In this document: positions 19,741-28,674 of the stretch, in pieces
Layout of the letters: every line of letters begins with the position of its first letter
How positions within the stretch are numbered: the first letter of the stretch is position 1
NCBI RefSeq assembly: GCF_900109855.1
Contig: NZ_FOBO01000002.1
Location: 62,001-126,000, forward strand
Direction: 5' to 3'
DNA: 64,000 bases
Source: Roseovarius tolerans
Lineage (GTDB): Bacteria > Pseudomonadota > Alphaproteobacteria > Rhodobacterales > Rhodobacteraceae
Notes under the pieces: generated by a model
The model's input: only the letters and a program-made list of their open reading frames with translations
Databases searched by the model: none
What the model was told of the DNA's origin: nothing
Made by a program: the position numbers and the translations under genes

Positions 19741-19886
19741 GCGGGGCGCTCCTCAAGTATGTGGGGGCGGGTGCTCACTGGCTCTTCGCGGGTCTTGTCC
19801 CATGTGGCAATGAACCAGATGAACGAGCCGACGCCGAAGGCAATAAATGCGAGAATGGCGAGCAATGTCAGGGTCTTGCCGCTCAT
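19737..19886 (-). CDS. 49-residue single-span membrane protein between soeA and soeB
   Basis: A tiny protein with one membrane span (about residues 7-27, LTLLAILAFIAFGVGSFIWF), then a short tail ending PVSTRPHILEERPA. Its ATG overlaps the soeA stop by 4 bases and its stop overlaps the soeB start by 4 bases, so translation of the three is coupled. The frame is open upstream, but that part lies inside soeA and does not look like protein. I do not recognise a named family. By position it is likely a fourth small subunit or assembly factor of the enzyme (inference). Confidence 0.72.
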   Translation of the reverse strand: MSGKTLTLLAILAFIAFGVGSFIWFIATWDKTREEPVSTRPHILEERPA

Positions 19887-22705
19887 TCGCCAACCTTCCA
19901 TTCGAGTTGGTCGGGGCCTTTCCCGACCGGCGATTTGATCGGCGCGAAGGCGGGTTGCGCCTCTGCCAGGGCGGTGGATTTCTCGATATTCACCCGCAGA
20001 TCGAACCATGCCGCCTGCCCGGTGATCGGATCGGAGTTGGACCAGCGCAGCCCATCACCCTTTGGTGGCAAGAGCTCGTGGATCAGGTGGTTGAGCAGGA
20101 AGCCGCGCGTCGCCTCGGGCGCATCCTCGGACAGCGCCCAAGCGCCCTTGCGCTTGCCGATGGCGTTCCATGTCCAGACGGTGTTTTCATTCAGCGCCGC
20201 CATGTGGGCGACCGGCACCGTGATCTCGCCATGCGCCGAGGTGATGCGCGCCCAATCGCCGTCGGCAAAGCCGTGTTCGTCCCAGAGTTTGGTCGGCAGA
20301 TAGAGCGGGTTCTGCCCGTGGATCTGCCGCAGCCAGGCGTTTTGCGTGCCCCAGGAGTGATACATTGCCATCGGGCGCTGTGTCAGCGCATGCACCGGGA
20401 ATTCCTCGGTATCGACGCTGCTATCCTCGAAGGGCGGATACCAGATCGGCAGCGGGTCCATCATTGATTTGATCCGCGCGCGCAGGTGATCGGGCGGTTG
20501 ACGATCGCCATGCCCCTCGGCTGCCAACTGGAACTTGCGCATCGGCTCGGCGTAGAGATCGAAGATATAGGGCTGCGGTTTGTCGAATATGCCCATGCCG
20601 ACGGCCCAATCCTGATAGGCCATGTTCCACGGCTTGTAGTAATTCGCGCCCTCGGGGATGTGGCTGACGAAAAAGCCGCCGTTTTCAATATAGCGGTCGA
20701 TCTGCGCCGGGTTGGGCGCGCCACGGCCCACGTCCTCGCCATTGCCGCGAAAACCGGCGAGCGGGCCGATCCCCGGCTTGCGCTCATGATTGACCATGTA
20801 ATCGGCGTAGTCTTGATAGCGCGGCGTGCCGTCCTCGGCGGTAAAGCCTGGCAATTTCAGCTTGTTGGCCAGTTGCACCAGCACCGTCTGAAAGCCGCGC
20901 ACATCACGGTCGGGCTCGATTACCGGCCAGCGGATCGCGTCCGCCGCTGCGTCTGCCTCGCAGATAGGGCGGTCGAGCAGCGAGATGCAGTCGTGCCGTT
21001 CCAGATAGGTGGTGTCGGGCAGGATCAGGTCGGCATAAGCGACCATTTCCGAACTGTAGGCATCCGAGTAGATGATGCGCGGGATGACATAGTGTCCATT
21101 CTCATCGGTGTCCGTCAGCATCTCCATCACGCCGCGCGTGTTCATCGAGGAGTTCCACGACATGTTGGCCATGTACATGAAGAGCGTGTCGATCTTGTAG
21201 GGGTCGCCCGCATGGGCGTTGGAGATGACCATGTGCATCAGCCCATGCGCCGACATCGGGTTTTCCCAGGTGAACGCCTTGTCGATACGGGCGGGACTGC
21301 CGTCGTCCTTGAGCGCGAGGTCCTCAGGGCCACGCACGAAGCCCAGATGCGGCCCGTCGAGCGGCTGACCGGGCGCGTATTTGCAATGCGGCGTGGGATG
21401 GGCGCTGACGGGTTTGGGGTAGGGCGGCTTGAAGCGGAACCCGCCGGGCACCTCGACCGTGCCGAGGATGATTTGGAGCACATGCAGCGCGCGGGCGGTC
21501 TGGAAGCCATTGGAATGGGCCGATATTCCACGCATGGCGTGAAAACTGACCGGGCGGCCGGTCATGGTCTTGTGGGTCTCGCCGCGAAAGTCTGTCCATT
21601 CGTGATCGAGGGTGAAGGCCTCGTCAAAGGCCACGCGCGCGATCTCGGCGGCGATGCGGCGGATCTTGTCTGGCGTGATGCCGCAACGCTCGGCCACCGC
21701 CTCGGGGGCGTATTGCGGGTCGAGGTAACGCTCGGCCATCAGGTGCATAACGGGGCGATGTGTGATCCCGTCCACCTCGTGCGTGGCGCTCAGATCGGGG
21801 CGCACGCCCGGGGCGTCGAACGCGGTGAGCTTGCCGGTGGTGCGGTCGATAACTGTCGGTTTTCCGTCGGTATCGCGTAGGAAAAGCCCGTGCTCGGGCG
21901 AGTTGGGATCGGCGTTCACCAGAACCGGCGCGTTGGTGTAGCGAGCGAGGTAATCGAGGTCGATCTTGCCCGCGCGCATCAGCTCATGGATCAGCGACAG
22001 GATGAAGAGGCCATCGGTGCCCGGCGTGATGCCGACCCAATCGTCGGCCACGGCGTTGTAGCCGGAACGGATCGGGTTCACCCCTATCACCCGCGCGCCA
22101 CGCGCCTTGATCTTGCCGATTCCCATCTTGATCGGGTTGCTGTCATGGTCTTCGGCCACACCGAACAGCATGAAGAGCTTGGTATGGTCCCAATCCGGCT
22201 GTCCGAATTCCCAGAACGCGCCGCCCATCGTATAGATGCCGCCAGCTGCCATGTTGACCGAGCAGAACCCGCCATGCGCCGCGAAATTCGGCGTGCCGAA
22301 ATTCTGCGCCCAGTAGCCGGTGAAGCTCTGGCTTTGATCGCGCCCGGTGAAGAACGCAAGCTTGGAGGGGTCGGTCTTGCGGATCGGCTCCAGCCAGTCG
22401 CAGGCGATTTGCAGCGCTTCGTCCCAGGAAATTTCCTCGAACTCCCCCGAGCCACGGGGGCCCACGCGCTTCAATGGCGCGCGCAGGCGCGAGGGGGCGT
22501 TGACCTGCATGATCCCCGCCGAGCCCTTGGCGCAGAGCACTCCCTTGTTCACCGGATGGTCGCGGTTGCCCTCGATATAGGCCACCTTGCCGCCCTTCAT
22601 ATGCACGTTGATCCCGCAGCGGCAGGCGCACATGTAACAGGTCGTCTTGCGCACCTCGTCCGAGACATGGGGAGAGGTGTCGATGCGTGGCTGATGATGC
22701 GTCAT
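19883..22705 (-). CDS. soeA: SoeA-like molybdopterin oxidoreductase (sulfite-oxidising)
   Basis: A 940-residue DMSO-reductase-superfamily protein. Cys23, Cys26, Cys30 and Cys58 (CYMCACRC ... GVLCAKG) bind a 4Fe-4S cluster; GGFCSVNMAAGG near residues 146-157 is the likely Mo-ligand (Cys) region. There is no twin-arginine signal, so the enzyme should be cytoplasmic, as SoeA is and as PsrA/PhsA/TtrA are not. Together with SoeB and SoeC it would oxidise sulfite to sulfate and feed quinone. The nearby xsc gene releases sulfite, which strongly favours this over formate, polysulfide or DMSO roles. The gap of 132 bases to ackA may contain its own promoter. Confidence 0.82.
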   Translation of the reverse strand: MTHHQPRIDTSPHVSDEVRKTTCYMCACRCGINVHMKGGKVAYIEGNRDHPVNKGVLCAKGSAGIMQVNAPSRLRAPLKRVGPRGSGEFEEISWDEALQIACDWLEPIRKTDPSKLAFFTGRDQSQSFTGYWAQNFGTPNFAAHGGFCSVNMAAGGIYTMGGAFWEFGQPDWDHTKLFMLFGVAEDHDSNPIKMGIGKIKARGARVIGVNPIRSGYNAVADDWVGITPGTDGLFILSLIHELMRAGKIDLDYLARYTNAPVLVNADPNSPEHGLFLRDTDGKPTVIDRTTGKLTAFDAPGVRPDLSATHEVDGITHRPVMHLMAERYLDPQYAPEAVAERCGITPDKIRRIAAEIARVAFDEAFTLDHEWTDFRGETHKTMTGRPVSFHAMRGISAHSNGFQTARALHVLQIILGTVEVPGGFRFKPPYPKPVSAHPTPHCKYAPGQPLDGPHLGFVRGPEDLALKDDGSPARIDKAFTWENPMSAHGLMHMVISNAHAGDPYKIDTLFMYMANMSWNSSMNTRGVMEMLTDTDENGHYVIPRIIYSDAYSSEMVAYADLILPDTTYLERHDCISLLDRPICEADAAADAIRWPVIEPDRDVRGFQTVLVQLANKLKLPGFTAEDGTPRYQDYADYMVNHERKPGIGPLAGFRGNGEDVGRGAPNPAQIDRYIENGGFFVSHIPEGANYYKPWNMAYQDWAVGMGIFDKPQPYIFDLYAEPMRKFQLAAEGHGDRQPPDHLRARIKSMMDPLPIWYPPFEDSSVDTEEFPVHALTQRPMAMYHSWGTQNAWLRQIHGQNPLYLPTKLWDEHGFADGDWARITSAHGEITVPVAHMAALNENTVWTWNAIGKRKGAWALSEDAPEATRGFLLNHLIHELLPPKGDGLRWSNSDPITGQAAWFDLRVNIEKSTALAEAQPAFAPIKSPVGKGPDQLEWKVGE

Positions 22706-22837
22706 GTCAGGCCTTTGTCCTTGGTCGGCGTCACGTTAGGGCAGACGAAGTCTGGCCGCGACCGTTTTCTGAGATCTTTGCATTTCCTGAACATCCGTCT
22801 TGGAAATCCCGAAGACAGCGGTTCAATGTTCCTGTTT

Positions 22838-24004
22838 TCATGGTGGTGGTACATTCAAGAGATGCAGCGCATCGGCGGCGATCATGCGTTCCTCCTGCGC
22901 GGGTACGATCCAGCCGGTGATGGTCGACCCCTTGCTGTGAAGGCGTGTTTCACTGCGGGTGTTCGCCTCCTCGTCAAGCTGCGCGCCGAGCCATGCGAGG
23001 CCCCGAAAAATGCGCGCCCGGATGGGGCCCGCGTTTTCGCCGATGCCACCGGTGAAGGCCACGGCATCGACCCCCTGCATTGCCGCGATCAGCGATCCGG
23101 CATGGCGGATGGCCCAGTAGCAGAAGTGATCTATGGCAAAGCGCGTCTCGGGTGTGTCCGCCTCCATCAGTGCGCGCATGTCCGACAGCCCGCCCGAGAG
23201 GCCACGTAGCCCGCTTTCTTTGTTCAAGAGATGATGCGTCGCCGCGATCCCGTCTTCCTCGGCGAGGCGCAGCAGGGCATTGCCGTCAATCTCGCCGGTG
23301 CGGGTGCCCATGGTCAGCCCGCCAAGCGGCGAATAGCCCATGGTGGTGGCCACCGATTGCCCGTCACGGATGGCGCAGACAGAGGCCCCGTTGCCGAGGT
23401 GAAAGGCGAGCAGGCGCGTGGGCAGCACCGCGCCGATCAGGTCCGGCATGTGGCGCACCAGCGAGGCGTAGGAGGTGCCGTGGAACCCGTAACGCCGGAT
23501 GCCGCGTGCCTCGATCCCAGTGGGCACGGCATAGCGCGCAGCCACCTCGGGGTTTGCCGCATGAAAGGCGGTGTCGAATGTAGCGGTTTGGGCCAAGCCG
23601 GAGGCAAGGCGCGCCAGCGTCTTGATGGCGGCAAGATTATGCGGGTTGTGCAGCGGCGCGAGCGCCGAACAGCGGTCAATCGCCGCGATCACCTCGGGCG
23701 TGACGAGTGCCGGTTCGGTCAGTTCCGTACCGCCATGCACCACGCGATGCGCAGCGGCGCGAAAGCGGGTGAAGTGCAGGCCGTTCGCCTCCAGTCCCGC
23801 AAGCACCGCTTGCAGCGCGCTTTCGTGATCCGGGAAACTCTGTGCTGTCTTGACGCTGTCCAGTTTCAGGTGGCCCGCACCACCGATACCATCGGCGATC
23901 CCGGTCAGCGTCTCGGTCAGATCGCTGTCGAATACCGCGAGTTTGATCGAGGAGGATCCGGCGTTCAGGACCAGTATGAGATCGCTATCCGCCGGATCGC
24001 TCAT
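22838..24004 (-). CDS. ackA: Acetate kinase
   Basis: Converts acetyl phosphate and ADP to acetate and ATP. The 388 residues include the N-terminal LVLNAGSSSIKLAVF (about 11-25), AAHRVVHGG near 84-92, GFHGTSYASL (about 173-182), HLGNGASVCAI and FTGGIGENAGPIR near 315-327, all ASKHA acetokinase signatures. The ATG lies 4 bases after the xsc stop, so it is co-transcribed with xsc and probably consumes the acetyl phosphate made by Xsc. In described taurine clusters this position is usually held by pta (phosphate acetyltransferase). Confidence 0.94.
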   Translation of the reverse strand: MSDPADSDLILVLNAGSSSIKLAVFDSDLTETLTGIADGIGGAGHLKLDSVKTAQSFPDHESALQAVLAGLEANGLHFTRFRAAAHRVVHGGTELTEPALVTPEVIAAIDRCSALAPLHNPHNLAAIKTLARLASGLAQTATFDTAFHAANPEVAARYAVPTGIEARGIRRYGFHGTSYASLVRHMPDLIGAVLPTRLLAFHLGNGASVCAIRDGQSVATTMGYSPLGGLTMGTRTGEIDGNALLRLAEEDGIAATHHLLNKESGLRGLSGGLSDMRALMEADTPETRFAIDHFCYWAIRHAGSLIAAMQGVDAVAFTGGIGENAGPIRARIFRGLAWLGAQLDEEANTRSETRLHSKGSTITGWIVPAQEERMIAADALHLLNVPPP

Positions 24005-24008
24005 TGCC

Positions 24009-25784
24009 TCAGACCTGCTGCTCGCGCATGTCAGTGGCGTCGATTCCGGAGACGGCGACGGGTTTCTTCATCGCGTCGCGGCGGAACGGGTCGCCGAGTT
24101 CCTGGTTAAGCAGCACTTCAATCAGCGTGGTGGTGTTGTTCTCCATCTGATCCTTGATCGCCTGATTGAGCGCGTCGGTGAGCGCATCCATCGTCTTGAC
24201 CTGCACGCCCTTGAGGCCGCAGGCCTGCGCGATGCCGGCATAGGAGACCTTCTGGTCAAGCTCGGTGCCGACGAAGTTGTCGTCGAACCACAGCGTCGAG
24301 TTCCGCTTTTCAGCGCCCCATTGGTAGTTGCGGAAGACGATCTGCGTGACCGGCGGCCATTCTTCGCGGCCAATCGCGGTCAACTCGTTGACGGCGATGC
24401 CAAAGGCACCATCGCCAGCAAAGCCCACGACCGGCACGTCAGGCTGGCCGATCTTGGCGCCGACGATGGACGGCAGGCCATAGCCGCAGGGACCGAAAAG
24501 CCCCGGCGCGAGGTATTTGCGCCCTTCCTCGAAGGACGGGTATGCGTTGCCGATGGCGCAGTTGTTGCCGATATCCGACGAAATGATCGCCTCTTTCGGC
24601 AGTGCGGCCTGAATGGCGCGCCACGCCATGCGCGGGCTCATCCAGTCGGGCTTGTCGGCGCGGGCGCGCTCGTTCCAGTTGGTGCCAGGGTCATCCTCTT
24701 CGTGATCCATAGAGGAGAGCTGCTGCGCCCAAGTGGATTTCGTCTGTGCGATCAGGGCCTTGCGCTCATCTCGGCCCGCGTCGCCCGCGCTGTCGGCGAG
24801 GGTGCCGAGGATCGAGGTCGCGACTTTTTTGGCGTCGCCCACGATGCCCACGGTGACCTTCTTGGTCAGGCCGATGCGGTCGGGGTTGATGTCGACCTGA
24901 ATGATCTTGGCGTCCTTGGGCCAATAGTCGATGCCATAGCCCGGAAGGGTGGAGAACGGATTGAGCCGGGTGCCGAGGCAGAGCACGACATCGGCCTTTG
25001 CGATCAACTCCATCCCCGCCTTGGAGCCGTTATAGCCCAAAGGTCCGGCAAACAGCGGATGCGAGCCCGGGAAGGCGTCATTGTGCTGATAGCCCACGCA
25101 GACCGGCGCATCGAGACGCTCGGCCAGTTGCCGCGAGGCGTCGATGCCACCGGCCAGAACCACGCCCGCGCCGTTGAGAATGACCGGAAATTTAGCCTCG
25201 CTCAGCAGCTTGGCGGCCTCGGCTATCGCCGTCTCACCGCCCGACGGGCGCTCGAATTCGACAATGGCGGGCAGGTCCACGTCAATGACCTGTGTCCAGA
25301 AATCGCGGGGGATGTTGATCTGCGCCGGGGCCGAGGCGCGCTTGGCCTGAAGGATCACGCGGTTGAGTGTTTCGGCGATGCGGGTGGGGTCGCGCACCTC
25401 TTCCTGATAGGCGACCATGTCCTCGAACAGTTTCATCTGCTCTACCTCCTGAAAGCCGCCCTGACCGATCGTCTTGTTGGCGGCCTGCGGGGTCACGAGC
25501 AGAAGCGGCGTGTGATTCCAGTAGGCGGTTTTTACGGCGGTGACGAAATTGGTGATGCCGGGGCCGTTCTGCGCGATCATCATCGACATCTTGCCGGTCA
25601 CGCGGGTGTAGCCGTCGGCCATCATGCCCGCAGAACCCTCATGCGCGCAGTCCCAAAAGGTGATTCCCGCCTTGGGAAAAATATCCGAGATCGGCATCAT
25701 GGCTGAGCCGATGATCCCGAAAGCATGTTGGATTCCATGCATTTGCAGGGTTTTTACAAAGGCTTCTTCGGTGGTCATCTTCAT
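24009..25784 (-). CDS. xsc: Sulfoacetaldehyde acetyltransferase
   Basis: A ThDP enzyme that splits sulfoacetaldehyde with phosphate into acetyl phosphate and sulfite (EC 2.3.3.15), the key desulfonation step of taurine and isethionate degradation. The 591 residues match Xsc throughout: N-terminal MTTEEAFVKTLQMHGIQHAF, the catalytic-Glu region CAHEGSAGMMADGY (about 46-59), and the ThDP motif GFAGDGAFGIAVNEL with NYQWG about 30 residues on. The frame is open 41 codons further upstream, but ATG 25784 has an AAGGA site and gives the family N-terminus. It lies downstream of a tauR-like gene in the same direction. Confidence 0.95.
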   Translation of the reverse strand: MKMTTEEAFVKTLQMHGIQHAFGIIGSAMMPISDIFPKAGITFWDCAHEGSAGMMADGYTRVTGKMSMMIAQNGPGITNFVTAVKTAYWNHTPLLLVTPQAANKTIGQGGFQEVEQMKLFEDMVAYQEEVRDPTRIAETLNRVILQAKRASAPAQINIPRDFWTQVIDVDLPAIVEFERPSGGETAIAEAAKLLSEAKFPVILNGAGVVLAGGIDASRQLAERLDAPVCVGYQHNDAFPGSHPLFAGPLGYNGSKAGMELIAKADVVLCLGTRLNPFSTLPGYGIDYWPKDAKIIQVDINPDRIGLTKKVTVGIVGDAKKVATSILGTLADSAGDAGRDERKALIAQTKSTWAQQLSSMDHEEDDPGTNWNERARADKPDWMSPRMAWRAIQAALPKEAIISSDIGNNCAIGNAYPSFEEGRKYLAPGLFGPCGYGLPSIVGAKIGQPDVPVVGFAGDGAFGIAVNELTAIGREEWPPVTQIVFRNYQWGAEKRNSTLWFDDNFVGTELDQKVSYAGIAQACGLKGVQVKTMDALTDALNQAIKDQMENNTTTLIEVLLNQELGDPFRRDAMKKPVAVSGIDATDMREQQV

Positions 25785-25870
25785 GGGCGTGATCCTTCGG
25801 GTCGGGCGCAATCCGGCGCCGGGAATGACTGATTGCTGTGAGCCTAGCCTTGGGGGCAGGGTGTTTCTAG

Positions 25871-25899
25871 GGCCAGACACATCTCTCAGATAAGTCCAA
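25871..25899 (-). promoter_or_regulatory. Candidate TauR operator upstream of xsc
   Basis: On the coding strand of xsc, TTGGACTTA (starting at 25899) and CTGGCCCTA (starting at 25876) form an imperfect direct repeat 23 bases apart, followed by GAAA. CTGGAC-type direct repeats are what I recall for TauR of Rhodobacter capsulatus. The site lies about 90-115 bases before the xsc start, in a 249-base gap that is otherwise AT-rich with no gene. Confidence 0.45.
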
Positions 25900-26033
25900 A
25901 AGTGCAAATTAATGAGAACAAAGGTATCAGTAATTGAATTAAGTCAGACAGGAAGTTTACTCACTACACATGAAGTGTTAGCCGGAATACTCAGACATTA
26001 AAGAGTAAATTTATAAAACGCCTCCTTCGCACT

Positions 26034-27500
26034 CTATTCCGGGCAATCCGCCAATTCGCGTGCCAGGAGCGTAATGCCGGGAGCGATGCGCTCGGATGGG
26101 ATTGAGGAATAGGCGAGGCGGTAGAAATTACGCGGGCGGCGCTTGCCATGAAAGAAGGGCGCGCCCGGCTCCACGAGCACGCCGCGCTTGCGCAGGCGCG
26201 CGTCGAGCTGGCCCATGTCGATATGAGCGGGGCCCTCCATCCATATGGACGAGCCGCCAAATACCCCGCGCCCGGCGACGTCGAGCCCGTGCGCTGCGAG
26301 TGCCTCCTCCATGACCTTGCGGCGGCGGGAAAAAACCTGCCCCATGCGCCGCACCAGGCTGTCGTAATGGCCGAGCGACAGGAAATAGGCCGCCGTGCGC
26401 TGAATATGGCCCGGCGGGTGCCGCAACACGGAGGCGCGCAGCGCGCGGCATTCGCGAATAAAGGCTTTTGAGCCAACGAGATATCCAAGGCGCAGGCCCG
26501 GAAAGATCGACTTGGAGAAGCTGCCGACATATATCACGCGCCCCTCGGTATCGAGGGATTTGAGGGCGGGTAAAGGCGCGCGGAGAAAGGAAACTTCGAA
26601 CTCGTAATCATCCTCGACGATCAGCGCGCCCATATCCGCCGCCTTGGCCAAGAGCGCCTCGCGGCGGGCGCGGGGCATCGTGGCGTTGGTGGGGGCCTGA
26701 TGGCTGGGGGTGGTAAAGATCACGTCGGCCTGATCCGGCAGCGCCTTGGGGGGCAGACCATCGCGGTCGACGTCCACGGGGGTCAGATGACAGCGCGATT
26801 GCGTGAGAATATCGCGGAGCGCGTGGTAGCAGGGGTTCTCGATCACCGCTGTGCGGCGCTGTGTCAGCAGCACCTGCGCGGTTAGCCAGAGCGCGTTTTG
26901 TGCCCCCATTGTCACAAGGATTTCAGAGGGTTGTGCCAAGATTCCGCGACGCGGCAAGGTGTGGCGGGCGATGAATTCAATCAGTTCGGGATCGTCCTGA
27001 TCGTAGTAATCGGCCGTCAGCGCCTGAAAATCCTTTTGTCCGAGCGCGCGCAGCGCGCAGTGCCGCCAGTTGGTGTGATCGAAGAGCGCCGGATCGGTCT
27101 GGCCATAGATGAACGGGTAGGGATAGCGCGCCCAGTCCTGCGGCTTTTCGGGGGTGTCGCCGCCGGTGAAACGCCGCCCCAAAGCGCGCGACCAGTCGAT
27201 TGTGTCGGCGCGAGGCGTCGGGGCCGTGAATGCAGGTGGTTCCGGCGCGTTTTCAGACACATAGTAGCCGGAACGGTCGCGTGCTTCGAGATAGTCATTG
27301 GCCTGCAACTCGGTCAGCGCGAGGGTCACGGTGATCCGGCTCACCCCTAGATGGGCGGCGAGTTTGCGCGAGGAGGGCAGCTTTTCGCCTTTGCGGAACC
27401 GGCCTGAGAGAATGCCCTGCGCGATCATCTGCTGGATCTGCGCCTGCAAGGTGCCCTCTGCCTCGGGGGCGAGAAAGAATGTCTCAACCGGAATCGCCAT
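26034..27500 (-). CDS. tauR: TauR-like MocR/GntR-family regulator
   Basis: A 488-residue regulator with an N-terminal GntR winged helix (about 15-85: LQAQIQQMIAQGILSGRFR, then LPSSRKLAAHLGVSRITV) joined to an aminotransferase-like domain. The PLP lysine is in YVGSFSKSIFPGLRLGYL, near residue 325. MocR proteins of this type, such as TauR, activate taurine genes. The position directly upstream of xsc in the same direction supports this role. The ligand could be taurine or another amine; no taurine aminotransferase, dehydrogenase or transporter is in the window. Confidence 0.85.
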   Translation of the reverse strand: MAIPVETFFLAPEAEGTLQAQIQQMIAQGILSGRFRKGEKLPSSRKLAAHLGVSRITVTLALTELQANDYLEARDRSGYYVSENAPEPPAFTAPTPRADTIDWSRALGRRFTGGDTPEKPQDWARYPYPFIYGQTDPALFDHTNWRHCALRALGQKDFQALTADYYDQDDPELIEFIARHTLPRRGILAQPSEILVTMGAQNALWLTAQVLLTQRRTAVIENPCYHALRDILTQSRCHLTPVDVDRDGLPPKALPDQADVIFTTPSHQAPTNATMPRARREALLAKAADMGALIVEDDYEFEVSFLRAPLPALKSLDTEGRVIYVGSFSKSIFPGLRLGYLVGSKAFIRECRALRASVLRHPPGHIQRTAAYFLSLGHYDSLVRRMGQVFSRRRKVMEEALAAHGLDVAGRGVFGGSSIWMEGPAHIDMGQLDARLRKRGVLVEPGAPFFHGKRRPRNFYRLAYSSIPSERIAPGITLLARELADCPE

Positions 27501-27514
27501 GGGGCAAGAGTAGG

Positions 27515-27583
27515 CTGGACTTATGACTTGCGCAATCTGGTCCGAATGCGAAGGTACTGTTTTCTGACCATAGCGCTCTGGTC
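27515..27583 (+). promoter_or_regulatory. CTGG(A/T)C repeats upstream of tauR
   Basis: Three hexamers on the plus strand, CTGGAC (27515), CTGGTC (27537) and CTGGTC (27578), are spaced 22 and 41 bases apart, about two and four helical turns. They fill the 95-base gap before tauR and may be autoregulatory sites. Their orientation is opposite to that of tauR. Confidence 0.35.
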
Positions 27584-27595
27584 GCGCGATCCGTC

Positions 27596-28279
27596 TCAGG
27601 CGATCGGAAAGGCCCGGTCGAACAATTTCTGCCCCTCTTTGGAGTACTCGATGACCCGGCTCTTGGGCACGCGCCGGATCCAGCCCAGGGTTTCAAAATG
27701 CGCAAGCAAACCCCGACCCAGACGCCCAGCCAGATGAGACCGGCGGTCCGACCAATCAAGGCAGTCACGGCACAGCCGCGTGCGAGGTGAGGGCAGGGAT
27801 TGCAGATCAAGGCCGAGTTGGGCAACAAACTCCTGCCCCGAGGTGGTAAGGTGCAGCATGTCCCCATCGTGGCGCAGGAAGTCGCGGACCATCAGGCTGT
27901 CATACATCCGGGTGCCCATGGCCCCGGCCAGATGGTTGTAACAAACCCGGGCATGGCGCATCGCCCCGTCGCGTGGTCCGGGGCGCGTGCGCAGCCGACC
28001 GGTGCCTGCCGCGAGGCCCATAAGCGCCTCGAGCACATGCGCCACATCCTCGGAGCCGAGCGTGAAATACTTGTGCCGCCCCTGCTTGCGCACTCGGATA
28101 AGGCTGGCGTTTTCGAGCTTTGACAGATGCGATGACGCGGTTTGCAAGGTGACGCCCGCCTCGGATGCCAACTCGGACGCGGTGAGGGCCTTGCCGCTCA
28201 TCAAGGCGGTCAGGATGTTGGCGCGCGCCGGGTCGCCGATCAGTGCAGCGATTATTGAGATGTCGGGCCCGTCTTTCAT
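27596..28279 (-). CDS. ArsR-type winged-helix transcriptional regulator
   Basis: A 227-residue regulator with an N-terminal ArsR-like domain (about 8-85), showing LIGDPARANILTALMSGKAL and the recognition region AGVTLQTASSHLSKLENASL. The 140-residue C-terminal part is longer than in classical ArsR proteins and has a CRDCLDW motif (about 169-175). No CVC metal box is seen in the DNA-binding helix, so metal sensing is not supported. It is divergent from the NIPSNAP/monooxygenase pair, which it probably controls; that pair is broken. Confidence 0.85.
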   Translation of the reverse strand: MKDGPDISIIAALIGDPARANILTALMSGKALTASELASEAGVTLQTASSHLSKLENASLIRVRKQGRHKYFTLGSEDVAHVLEALMGLAAGTGRLRTRPGPRDGAMRHARVCYNHLAGAMGTRMYDSLMVRDFLRHDGDMLHLTTSGQEFVAQLGLDLQSLPSPRTRLCRDCLDWSDRRSHLAGRLGRGLLAHFETLGWIRRVPKSRVIEYSKEGQKLFDRAFPIA

Positions 28280-28351
28280 GGTTCGACACTAACCGAAGCA
28301 TTGGTGCGTAGCAAGCGGATAGGATCAACGCAGCAAGCCAAGGAGGACCCA

Positions 28352-28674
28352 ATGCTGACCTGTGTGATCCGTTACCATATCGACCCGACCAAAAAGGACC
28401 AATTCGCCCGATATGCAAGCAACTGGGGTATCGCGATTCCGCGCTGCGGCGCGGACCTGATCGGGTATTACCTCCCGCATGAAGGCAGCAGCACGCTGGC
28501 CTATGGCATCTACAACGTGTCGTCGCTCACCGATTACGAGGCCTATCGCGCGAGGCTGGCAGATGATCCTCTGGGCGCGAAAACTACGCCTTTGCGCAGA
28601 AGGAGAAGTTTTTGTTGCGCGAGGATCGGACTTTCCTGAAGCTGGTGCCCGCATCCAAGGGAGGCGCGGCATGA
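28352..28674 (+). pseudogene. NIPSNAP family gene broken by a frameshift
   Basis: The first 75 or so codons encode a clear NIPSNAP domain (LTCVIRYHIDPTKKDQF, IPRCGADLIGYYLPHEGS, AYGIYNVSSLTDYEAYR). At about 28574-28579 one base appears to be missing: the following frame-shifted reading ENYAFAQKEKFLLREDRTF restores the family C-terminus and ends at TGA 28672-28674, overlapping the next ATG. A ribosome site AGGAGGA precedes the start. The unshifted frame ends early at 28639 with an unrelated tail. Either a real lesion or a sequencing error. Confidence 0.75.

Noticed and set aside
19883..22705. Assignment of the molybdoenzyme as formate dehydrogenase or polysulfide reductase
   Set aside because: No Tat signal, no selenocysteine codon, and the context with xsc favours sulfite oxidation.
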